From: Hyphomicrobiaceae bacterium
Lineage (GTDB): Bacteria; Pseudomonadota; Alphaproteobacteria; Rhizobiales; Hyphomicrobiaceae
Assembly: GCA_025359005.1 (NCBI GenBank)
Contig: JANYHP010000536.1
Location: forward strand, 1-6,088
Length of the DNA stretch: 6,088 bases
Reading direction: 5' to 3'
The notes under the pieces: generated by a model
What the model was told of the DNA's origin: nothing
What the model saw: the letters and a program-made list of their open reading frames with translations, nothing else
Database searches by the model: none
Made by a program: the position numbers and the translations under genes
In this document: positions 1-5,632 of the stretch, in pieces
Layout: the number at the start of each line of letters is the position of its first letter
How positions within the stretch are numbered: the first letter of the stretch is position 1

Positions 1-53
1 TGTCGCGCCAAAACTGCATCACCGCCGCACCGTCGTTCAGTTTTGGCGCGACA
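1..53. repeat. Perfect 16-bp inverted repeat with 21-nt spacer
   Basis: The left arm TGTCGCGCCAAAACTG (1-16) and the right arm CAGTTTTGGCGCGACA (38-53) are exact reverse complements separated by 21 nt. The structure starts with TGT and ends with ACA, as many transposon tips do. No T-tract follows on the plus strand, so it is a poor intrinsic terminator in that direction. The left arm begins at the first base of the window, so it may be longer. It could be a small mobile-element remnant, a regulator binding site, or an RNA hairpin at the 3' end of an unseen upstream gene. The repeat itself is certain; its role is not. Confidence 0.9.
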
Positions 54-301
54 GGCCACTAGGGCGGATCGACCGTCATAGATTGCCCCATCCGGCCCGG
101 CAACCAGGGGCCGTGCCGCGGGCAGCTCTCAGGCCCCGAACGGCAGAACTGCCATAGGCTTACCTAAATCGGCTCATATCACCACTCTGGACAGTCCGTG
201 CCCTTTGCTCCTACGCTGCACTGATCAGCAACACCCAGCCCACAGATCGTCCATCCAGCGCCGCATTTTTTGCCGCGCGCGAGCCGGAAACGAGAGCCCC
301 C
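54..301. other. Non-coding leader region upstream of the lipase gene
   Basis: No convincing gene is seen on either strand; minus-strand frames here are short and interrupted or are antisense extensions of the lipase gene. Two small inverted repeats occur: GGCCC/GGGCC (94-98 with 108-112) and GGCAG/CTGCC (142-146 with 149-153). I looked for a sigma70-type promoter and found no clear -35/-10 pair. The stretch presumably holds the promoter and 5' untranslated region of the lipase gene, but the sequence alone does not locate them. Confidence 0.5.
292..296 (+). promoter_or_regulatory. Ribosome binding site (GAGAG) of the SGNH-RTX gene
   Basis: GAGAG lies 5 nt upstream of the ATG at 302. It is the only purine-rich stretch suitably placed for any of the three in-frame ATGs (302, 314, 326): the two later ones are preceded by copies of the ACCGACCGT repeat, which has no Shine-Dalgarno character. 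This favours the first ATG. Confidence 0.55.
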
Positions 302-337
302 ATGACCGACCGTATGACCGACCGTATGACCGACCGC
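302..337 (+). repeat. 12-bp tandem repeat, three copies, each with a start codon
   Basis: The unit ATGACCGACCGT occurs twice exactly and a third time with a final C, encoding (Met-Thr-Asp-Arg) three times at the protein N-terminus. Because 12 is a multiple of three, gain or loss of a copy keeps the frame and changes only the number of start codons and the tail length. Confidence 0.95.
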
Positions 338-1957
338 ACCTCTTCCACGCATGCCGAAGACGACAACAGTGATCAGAACGATTATGGCCACGGCGGCAAC
401 GCATCCTCAAGAGTAACCAACCTCGTCTTTTTCGGCGACAGCCTCACCGACAACGGCAATCTCTTCGCAGCCACCGGCGGCTTCGTGCCCGCGTCGCCGT
501 GGTGGAACGGCCGCTTCTCCAACGGCCCCACCTACGCCGAGCAATTGCCGTCCCTGCTTGGCGTCTCCGGCTCCCACGTCCAGAACTATGCCTATGGCGG
601 CGCCACATCTGCCACGACGCACACCCCGGCCACCTCGCCCATCGTCGACCTCGACGCCCAGGTCCAGGCGTTCCTCGCCAAACTAAACGGCCATAAAGCG
701 CCAGCCGGCACCGAAGCCGTGCTCTACATCGGCAACAACGACTATCTGAACTACACGCCCTCGGCCGCCAATCCGCCCGCCGCCGAAATTGCCGCCGTCA
801 CCAGCCACGTCCAGGCGGCCATCAAGACGCTCGCCGCCAACGGCGTTGCCAAGATCGTGCTGTTCACGCTGCCGCACTTTTCCGTCACGCCGGCCGGTCA
901 TTTCCTGGCGGGCTCCGGCGCTGCCGGTGCGGCAACCGTCGCCGCCGCCGATGCCTTGATCGACGCCAACAATGCAGCCCTCAAGGCCATTGCCGCTGGC
1001 GACAATGCGGCCGGCATCAGCGTCACTATCATTGACGCCACCATCTTCGCCGATGCGATCGCCGCCGACGGCCGCGCTTTCGGCTTCAAGGATCTCACCA
1101 TCCCGATCTTCACCGGCAACACAAACACGCTTACCGGCATCACCGCGCAGTTCGCCCCCAACGAGATCGCCTTTACCAACGACATCCACCCCACCACTGC
1201 CGCCCACGGCGTCCAGGCAGCCTTTGCCGCAGCGACGTTAGAGTCCGACACCGTCAAGCTCTTCACCACGGCCGGCAATAGCTACATCGGCACCAACGGC
1301 AACGATTTCGTCTTCGCCATCCTCGGCGGGAACACCATCTCGACCGGCGCCGGCAACGACATCGTCTATGCCGGCAATGGCGGCAGCACCGTGCATGGCG
1401 GCGCTGGCAATGATCTGCTGTTCGCCGGCGGCGGCAACAATCAGCTGTTCGGCGACGCCGGCACCGACCTGCTCGCCGTCAACTCGGGCAACAATGATCT
1501 CTATGGCGGCACCGGCAACGACATTCTCGTCGCCAACCGGTCCGGCAATAACGTGCTCGATGGCAGCGGTGGTGAAGATCTCTTCATTCTGAAAGAGGAT
1601 GCCGGCGGCGCGTTCGGCACCCAGACGATCATCGGTGGCCACGGCGACAACGTGCTGCGTTTCATCATCAACGATCAGAACGCCGGCGCCGAGGCCCTCC
1701 TCATCTCGGAGTTCAACACCGTCGCCGACGCCTTCCGCGCCTCGCTCAAAACCAACCACCGCGGCACCTTCAGCGTCGACGGTCTCGACGTGCAGGGCAT
1801 CACCGGCCTTGAACTGCAGATCGACAGCACCAGCGCCACCATCCCCTACCAGATCGACCACACCATCGCCCAGACCGTCGGCCACGGCGCCGATCTCAGT
1901 GGCGCCGCCACAGCCCTCCTCAAACAAGCCAGCCTCTGGGGCCTGCTCACCGCCTGA
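302..1957 (+). CDS. SGNH/GDSL family lipase/esterase with C-terminal RTX-like repeats
   Basis: This 551-residue protein is a probable secreted ester hydrolase of the COG3240 type (phospholipase/lecithinase/hemolysin-like). A polar leader (1-36) precedes the SGNH domain (about 39-312). Block I is FFGDSLTDNGN with nucleophile Ser47; a GRFSNG motif follows at 70-75; the block II glycine lies in NYAYGG (about 99-100); block III is IGNNDY with Asn146; block V is NDIHPT with His296. At the usual Asp of block V (DxxH) the residue is Asn293, with Asp294 next to it. Residues 342-428 form degenerate RTX-like nonapeptides, followed by a C-terminal region of about 120 residues. There is no hydrophobic signal peptide, which together with the RTX block suggests type I export; no exporter genes are in the window. 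The substrate cannot be told. The first of three in-frame ATGs was chosen because of the upstream GAGAG. The gene is monocistronic here and convergent with msrA. Confidence 0.9.
   Translation: MTDRMTDRMTDRTSSTHAEDDNSDQNDYGHGGNASSRVTNLVFFGDSLTDNGNLFAATGGFVPASPWWNGRFSNGPTYAEQLPSLLGVSGSHVQNYAYGGATSATTHTPATSPIVDLDAQVQAFLAKLNGHKAPAGTEAVLYIGNNDYLNYTPSAANPPAAEIAAVTSHVQAAIKTLAANGVAKIVLFTLPHFSVTPAGHFLAGSGAAGAATVAAADALIDANNAALKAIAAGDNAAGISVTIIDATIFADAIAADGRAFGFKDLTIPIFTGNTNTLTGITAQFAPNEIAFTNDIHPTTAAHGVQAAFAAATLESDTVKLFTTAGNSYIGTNGNDFVFAILGGNTISTGAGNDIVYAGNGGSTVHGGAGNDLLFAGGGNNQLFGDAGTDLLAVNSGNNDLYGGTGNDILVANRSGNNVLDGSGGEDLFILKEDAGGAFGTQTIIGGHGDNVLRFIINDQNAGAEALLISEFNTVADAFRASLKTNHRGTFSVDGLDVQGITGLELQIDSTSATIPYQIDHTIAQTVGHGADLSGAATALLKQASLWGLLTA
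1325..1585 (+). repeat. RTX-like calcium-binding nonapeptide block (residues 342-428)
   Basis: Glycine/Asx-rich nonapeptide-like units recur, with cores GAGND (349-353), GGAGND (366-371), GDAGTD (384-389), GGTGND (402-407) and GSGGED (421-426). Intervening units such as GGGNN and NSGNN have Asn where the consensus GGxGxDxUx has Asp. In known RTX proteins such arrays bind calcium and fold as a parallel beta-roll after type I secretion. The degeneracy suggests a short, partly calcium-dependent roll. Confidence 0.8.
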
Positions 1958-2006
1958 CGAACGACGGGAGGTGCAGGACACGTCGGCCCCGCGCTTCGCA
2001 ACGAAC

Positions 2007-2046
2007 AAAAAAGGCTCGCCGCATGCAAATGCGACGAGCCTTTTTT
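2007..2046. terminator. Bidirectional intrinsic terminator between the lipase gene and msrA
   Basis: Six A (2007-2012), a 12-bp stem (2013-2024 with 2029-2040), a 4-nt loop and six T (2041-2046) form a symmetric hairpin about 50 nt after the lipase stop and 22 nt after the msrA stop. One stem position (2019/2034) is a C-A mismatch in the plus-strand transcript but a G-U wobble in the minus-strand transcript, so the hairpin should be more stable for msrBA mRNA. The loop is GCAA, a GNRA tetraloop, on the plus strand. It separates two convergent transcripts. Confidence 0.92.
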
Positions 2047-2068
2047 CAACGACCGTGGGTCCCACGAC

Positions 2069-2578
2069 TTATTCCGCCGCCTTGCGCTTTGGCAGCACCC
2101 AATTCGGCCGCACATAGTGGCAGGTGTAGCCGTGCGGAATGCGCACAAGGTAATCCTGGTGCTCCCGCTCCGCTTCCCAGAACGGCCCGACAAGCTCGAC
2201 CTCTGTCACCGCTTTCCCTGGCCAGATTCCAGACGCGTCGACATCGGCGATTGTTTCGAGCGCCACCTGCTTTTGGGTGTCCGACGTGAAGTAGATCGCC
2301 GACCGATACGATGGGCCTCGATCGTTGCCTTGCCGGTTCCGCGTCGTTGGATCGTGAATCTGGAAGAAGAACTCCAGGATCGTGCGATAGCTTGTTTTCT
2401 CAGGATCGAAGATGATCTCGACGCCCTCGGCATGCGTGCCATGATTGCGATAGGTGGCGTTCGCCACATCGCCGCCGGTATAGCCAACGCGCGTGGAGAT
2501 TACGCCCACCTGCCGACGGATGAGGTCCTGCACGCCCCAGAAACATCCGCCTGCCAGCACTGCTCGTTCCTCAGCCAT
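2069..2578 (-). CDS. msrA: Peptide-methionine (S)-S-oxide reductase MsrA
   Basis: MsrA reduces the S-epimer of methionine sulfoxide, free or in proteins, usually in the cytosol with thioredoxin as electron donor. The 169-residue protein carries the signature GCFWG at 11-15 with catalytic Cys12, the VGYTGG segment (31-36), HAE at 49-51 with the Glu expected to help bind the sulfoxide oxygen, and the HDPT...NRQGND block (75-86). The only other cysteine, Cys153 in HGYTCHY, is the likely resolving cysteine, so it appears to be a two-cysteine enzyme. The length is typical of short MsrAs without an export signal. The ATG lies 2 nt after the msrB stop, with a GAGGAG ribosome binding site inside the msrB 3' end. 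It is the last gene of the minus-strand series and ends just before the shared terminator. Confidence 0.97.
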   Translation of the reverse strand: MAEERAVLAGGCFWGVQDLIRRQVGVISTRVGYTGGDVANATYRNHGTHAEGVEIIFDPEKTSYRTILEFFFQIHDPTTRNRQGNDRGPSYRSAIYFTSDTQKQVALETIADVDASGIWPGKAVTEVELVGPFWEAEREHQDYLVRIPHGYTCHYVRPNWVLPKRKAAE

Positions 2579-2580
2579 TG

Positions 2581-3027
2581 TCAGATCTCCTCAACCTGAT
2601 TGAGATACGCACCATAGCCCTTGGCTTCCATCTCCGCCTTTGGGATGAACGTCAGGGACGCGGAATTGATGCAATAGCGCAGCCCGCCCTTGTCGCGCGG
2701 GCCATCCTCGAAGACATGCCCCAGATGGCTGTCACCGTGCGCAGATCGCACCTCGGTTCGGATCATGCCGTGCGAAACGTCTTTGATTTCCTGCACATGT
2801 GCTGGCTCGATCGGCTTGGTAAAGCTGGGCCAGCCGCAACCCGACTCGAACTTGTCGCTGGATGCAAACAGCGGCTCGCCGGATACGACATCCACGTAGA
2901 TGCCGACGGCCTTGTTGTGCTCGTACGCGCCTGTGCCGGGCCGCTCTGTGCCGTTCTGCTGCGTCACCCGGTATTGTTCTGCAGTGAGGGCCTTGATCGC
3001 CGCTTCGGTTTTTCGATAGGTCGTCAA
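2581..3027 (-). CDS. msrB: Peptide-methionine (R)-S-oxide reductase MsrB (zinc-free type)
   Basis: MsrB reduces the R-epimer of methionine sulfoxide and complements MsrA. With the TTG start the protein has 148 residues: SGEPLF (49-54), SGCGWPSF (62-69) with Cys64 as likely resolving cysteine, HLGHVF (101-106), and RYCINSASL (117-125) with catalytic Cys119. The two CxxC pairs that bind zinc in E. coli-type MsrB are absent; the equivalent places read DVVSG and RSAHGDS, as in the MsrB domain of Neisseria PilB. These are the only two cysteines. The frame stays open to an ATG at 3102, but that would add an atypical basic tail of 25 residues with no ribosome binding site seen. The TTG at 3027 has AAGGGAGG 5 nt upstream and begins MTTYRKTEAAI, a normal MsrB start. 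It is co-transcribed with msrA, 2 nt downstream. Confidence 0.95.
   Translation of the reverse strand: MTTYRKTEAAIKALTAEQYRVTQQNGTERPGTGAYEHNKAVGIYVDVVSGEPLFASSDKFESGCGWPSFTKPIEPAHVQEIKDVSHGMIRTEVRSAHGDSHLGHVFEDGPRDKGGLRYCINSASLTFIPKAEMEAKGYGAYLNQVEEI
2587..2592 (-). promoter_or_regulatory. Ribosome binding site of msrA inside the end of msrB
   Basis: On the minus strand GAGGAG encodes the two Glu residues near the msrB C-terminus and sits 8 nt before the msrA ATG. The overlap with msrB coding sequence, with only 2 nt between stop and start, supports translational coupling of the pair. Confidence 0.8.
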
Positions 3028-3032
3028 TTGTG

Positions 3033-3040
3033 CCTCCCTT
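3033..3040 (-). promoter_or_regulatory. Strong ribosome binding site that fixes the msrB TTG start
   Basis: AAGGGAGG on the minus strand stands 5 nt before TTG at 3027-3025 (AAGGGAGGCACAATTG). It is the strongest Shine-Dalgarno match in the window and decides the start in favour of TTG over the upstream in-frame ATG at 3102. Confidence 0.85.
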
Positions 3041-3120
3041 GTAAGGTTGGACCGGGCGCCCCGCGCGATGCCCCGGCGATTTGCTGCAGATTGGCATAGC
3101 ACCGCCTTTGTGCAACTTCG

Positions 3121-3161
3121 ACGGCGATCAACTCGCCATCACGGCCGATCACATCGCCAGC
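3121..3161. repeat. Two-copy tandem repeat of 20/21 nt upstream of msrB
   Basis: Copy 1 (3121-3140, plus strand) is ACGGCGATCAACTCGCCATC. Copy 2 (3141-3161) begins ACGGCCGATCACATCGCCA and differs by one inserted base and a few substitutions. GATCA and CGCCA recur at a spacing of 21 nt, about two helical turns, so equivalent bases face the same side of DNA. It lies about 95-135 bp upstream of the msrB start and could be a paired operator for the msrBA promoter. No protein can be named and chance is possible. Confidence 0.45.
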
Positions 3162-3243
3162 ATGGCAAGTCCTCGACGGGGCAACTGTGCCTGAGCTGCT
3201 GTCCTGGTTTCGTCGGACTTTGCTCGCCGCACGCCCCTTTTAA

Positions 3244-3259
3244 GCGTCGTCATCGACGC
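3244..3259 (-). terminator. Weak hairpin just after the dehydrogenase stop codon
   Basis: GCGTCG (3244-3249) and CGACGC (3254-3259) form a 6-bp GC-rich stem with a 4-nt loop, starting 8 nt after the stop codon at 3268. On the minus strand it is followed by TTAAAAGGGG rather than a T-tract, so it is at best a weak or factor-assisted terminator, or an mRNA 3'-end stabiliser. Confidence 0.3.
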
Positions 3260-3267
3260 CGCGCTGC

Positions 3268-4410
3268 TCAGCGCGCATGTGGCCGCACCAGATACTTTTC
3301 GCCCGTTGCCCGCTTGTTGTAGCCGGCCATCACGGCCGGGCTCAGCACGTCCGCCAGCGAGATTTCATGGCTGTAGTGGCTGGCGAACGTGGTCGTCAAC
3401 TCAGCCACCACGCGGCTGCGCAAACGCTGGGTCTCGTCTGCGCCGATCTTCTGCAGGAACGGCGTCAACAGCCACCCGCTGAGCGCCCAGGAGAACCCGA
3501 AGTTCCGGTTCAGCGTCGTCGGCGCCGTGTCGAGCCCACCGTAGATATAGACCTGCTTGAAGGTATCAGATCCATATCGGCTGTAGGTTTTCATGCGCTT
3601 CACAGCCGCCGCTTCCATGCAGCTCAGGATCTGCCCTGACAACTTGCCGCCGCCGATCGCATCGAACGCGATGGTTGCACCAGTCTCGACTAAGGCCGCC
3701 GTGAGGTCTGCCATGAACGTCGCCGCGGTCGAATCGCAGACATGCTTTGCACCGATGCCGCGAAGCAAATCGGCTTGCGCGCCACTGCGCACAATGTTGA
3801 CCAGCGGTATGCCATCCTTCGCGCAAATCTTCACGAGCATCTGCCCCAGGTTGGAAGCGGCGGCGGTGTGGACCAGCGCGGAATGCCCTTCACGGCGCAT
3901 CGTTTCGGTCATCGAGAGCGAGGTCAGGGGGTTGACGAAACAGGACGCGCCGTCCTTCGGATCGGTGCCGTCCGGCAGCAGCATGCACTGCGCAACCCCA
4001 AGGCATCGATACTGCGCATACATCGCCCCGCCAAGCATCGCGACGGTCTTGCCCAGCAGCGCTTTGGCAGCCGGAGAAGCGCCCGCTTTCACAACGACGC
4101 CCGCTCCTTCGTTGCCAACCGGCATGGGTTCGCCGATGCGCCCCGTCATCGCCCGCATGCCGGCCGACGGAATCTCAGCAGTGACGACCGGCAGGCCATC
4201 GCGCTGCGATGCTCGCGCCGTGCTCGCATCGGCGGCACCGAGCAGCAGTCCAAGGTCGGACGGGTTGATCGGAGTGGCCAGGACCTTCACGACCACTTGG
4301 TCGTCCCTCGGTTCCGGTACTGGTGCGTTGACGAGGGAAACCTCGAGTTGGCCACCCTCCGTGACAAGCGAGAGCAATTGCAGGGCAGAGGCGGGGGCAT
4401 CGGTCGTCAT
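3268..4410 (-). CDS. Zinc-free MDR oxidoreductase (enoyl reductase/quinone reductase-like)
   Basis: This 380-residue protein belongs to the medium-chain dehydrogenase/reductase superfamily and is a probable NAD(P)H-dependent cytosolic oxidoreductase. The N-terminal GroES-like part contains TPINPSDL (46-53) and VGNEGAGVV (98-106), both characteristic of 2-enoyl thioester reductase and quinone reductase branches. The nucleotide-binding Rossmann part contains LVHTAAASNLGQM (179-191), the AKHVCDS segment (221-227), and FDAIGGG (249-255). The cysteine/histidine ligands of zinc alcohol dehydrogenases are not seen at the expected places. The tyrosine that follows the INPSD motif in Candida and mitochondrial enoyl reductases is also absent, so the substrate is uncertain. 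The frame stays open to an ATG at 4482, with another at 4422; the ATG at 4410 is preferred because GAGA lies 6 nt upstream and the length then matches the family. It sits 127 bp after a glycosyltransferase gene and 240 bp before msrB on the same strand; a functional link is not evident. Confidence 0.85.
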   Translation of the reverse strand: MTTDAPASALQLLSLVTEGGQLEVSLVNAPVPEPRDDQVVVKVLATPINPSDLGLLLGAADASTARASQRDGLPVVTAEIPSAGMRAMTGRIGEPMPVGNEGAGVVVKAGASPAAKALLGKTVAMLGGAMYAQYRCLGVAQCMLLPDGTDPKDGASCFVNPLTSLSMTETMRREGHSALVHTAAASNLGQMLVKICAKDGIPLVNIVRSGAQADLLRGIGAKHVCDSTAATFMADLTAALVETGATIAFDAIGGGKLSGQILSCMEAAAVKRMKTYSRYGSDTFKQVYIYGGLDTAPTTLNRNFGFSWALSGWLLTPFLQKIGADETQRLRSRVVAELTTTFASHYSHEISLADVLSPAVMAGYNKRATGEKYLVRPHAR

Positions 4411-4537
4411 ATTTGATCTCATGGTTGTCGCGGTGGGCTGGATCGGCTTGGGACCGGGCAACGATGTCACGCCACTGCCCATTGGTCGATAGCGCGGACC
4501 TGTAAATACGACCCCACCCCGCGCATGCCGGCGTGAC

Positions 4538-5632
4538 TCACTCGCGCACTCCGTCCACCTTTGCCATCAGCTCCAGATAGATTTCCGCGATCCGCCGCCA
4601 GGAAAAGCGCTCGGCCCGCTTGGCGCCGCGTGCCACCAGATCGCGGCGCAGCGCGTCGTCGCCCGCAATCCGCCCGATCGCCTCCACCCACGCGGCGTCC
4701 GCCTCGGGATCGGCGAACAACGCCGCGTCCCCGCACACTTCCCGCAGCGCCGGGATCGTCGACGCCACCACCGGGCATCCCTGCATCATCGCTTCCACCG
4801 CCGGCAGCCCGAACCCCTCGATGCGCGACGGAAACGCAAAGCACACCGCCGCGCCCAACAGCCGCGCGAGATCCGCGTCGCTCACTTTTCCCATCAGATG
4901 CACGTTGGCAGGCATCGGCCCGTAAGCCGCCGCCGTCGCATCGTCGAGCGCCCCCACCAGCACCACGTTGAGCCCCATCGCCGCAAGCCGCTCCGCGATA
5001 CGCCAGAACAGCGCTGTGTTCTTGTACGGCTGCGGCCGCCCGAACCCGAGCACGAATCGCCCGAAGCGCTCAACGTCGATCATGCTGTCGCGAGCGTTCC
5101 ACGCCCGCGCATGATCGGCGCCGTTGTACGTCACGGTGATCTTGTCGGCGGGTGCAATGCCGTATCTGGCGAGATCCCCGCGCGACAACTCCGACACCGT
5201 CGTGATCGCCGCTGCCCGCCGCCCCAGCAGCGGCAGCACCACACGATGCACCATCCGAAAGCCGAACCCATAGTCCTGTGGCATCAGCCGCGTGTGCAGA
5301 TCGTGGATGCAGACGATATGCTTCTGCACGCGCACGGGCGCCAGATTGCACAAGCTCACCAGCCCGCCCGGTACATGGTTCGGCAACTGCGTCTGGCACC
5401 ACACCTGCGGCAACCGCAACCGATGCTCCGGCACCACCCGCACGGCCAAATGCGCAAGCGGCAGATCGGTTCGCTCGCATGAAGCGACGACATCGATCTC
5501 AAGATCCTGCGTCAGCGCGTGCCCTTCGCCAATCAGCCGGTCCAGCGCCCTCAGCGTCTCGCAGGCATACCGTGCCACGCCCTCTTGCGGTAGCCGATAG
5601 AAATCACCGTTGATCGTCCAGCGCCGCTTCAT
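4538..5632 (-). CDS. Family 4 glycosyltransferase (GT-B, retaining)
   Basis: This 364-residue protein would transfer a sugar from a nucleotide-sugar donor in the cytosol, most likely for a surface polysaccharide or LPS O-chain. The N-terminus TINGDFYRLPQEGVARYA (6-22 region) resembles the INGRFL...GVQRYA opening common in mannosyltransferase-like members. The acceptor domain contains the HDLHTRLMPQDY segment (110-121) and TTVSELSRGDL (144-154). The C-terminal domain has FGRPQPYKN (197-205), a usual donor-site segment, and the EX7E motif EGFGLPAVE at 272-280. The upstream in-frame extension to 5704 overlaps the previous gene and is rejected: ATG at 5632 has GGAG 5 nt upstream and begins MKRRWTING. 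It overlaps the upstream glycosyltransferase by 4 nt (ATGA), which indicates coupling. Donor and acceptor sugars cannot be told from sequence. Confidence 0.93.
   Translation of the reverse strand: MKRRWTINGDFYRLPQEGVARYACETLRALDRLIGEGHALTQDLEIDVVASCERTDLPLAHLAVRVVPEHRLRLPQVWCQTQLPNHVPGGLVSLCNLAPVRVQKHIVCIHDLHTRLMPQDYGFGFRMVHRVVLPLLGRRAAAITTVSELSRGDLARYGIAPADKITVTYNGADHARAWNARDSMIDVERFGRFVLGFGRPQPYKNTALFWRIAERLAAMGLNVVLVGALDDATAAAYGPMPANVHLMGKVSDADLARLLGAAVCFAFPSRIEGFGLPAVEAMMQGCPVVASTIPALREVCGDAALFADPEADAAWVEAIGRIAGDDALRRDLVARGAKRAERFSWRRIAEIYLELMAKVDGVRE

Noticed and set aside
683..1207. Minus-strand open frame of 174 codons
   Set aside because: It is antisense to the SGNH domain, with composition expected from the reverse complement of GC-rich coding DNA.
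1238..2065. Minus-strand open frame of 275 codons opposite the lipase gene
   Set aside because: It is antisense to the RTX and C-terminal coding region, is low-complexity (Gly/Ala/Val-rich mirror of the repeats), crosses the terminator, and matches no family I recognise.
2054..2066. Short palindrome CGTGGG-T-CCCACG next to the msrA stop
   Set aside because: The stem is 6 bp around a single base, so it cannot form a good hairpin, and the strong terminator beside it already explains the region.
2117..2599. Plus-strand open frame of 160 codons opposite msrA
   Set aside because: It is the shadow of a gene with unmistakable MsrA motifs; no ribosome binding site or family match.
3593..4492. Plus-strand open frame of 299 codons opposite the dehydrogenase gene
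   Set aside because: The minus-strand frame has clear MDR motifs through this region; the plus frame has no recognisable domain.
4411..4537. Possible promoter or terminator in the gap between the glycosyltransferase and dehydrogenase genes
   Set aside because: A TTTACA hexamer is present on the minus strand, but no acceptable -10 follows at 16-18 nt; no stem with a T-tract was found either.
4898..5482. Plus-strand open frame of 194 codons
   Set aside because: It is Arg/His/Pro-rich, a typical shadow of the glycosyltransferase gene on the opposite strand.
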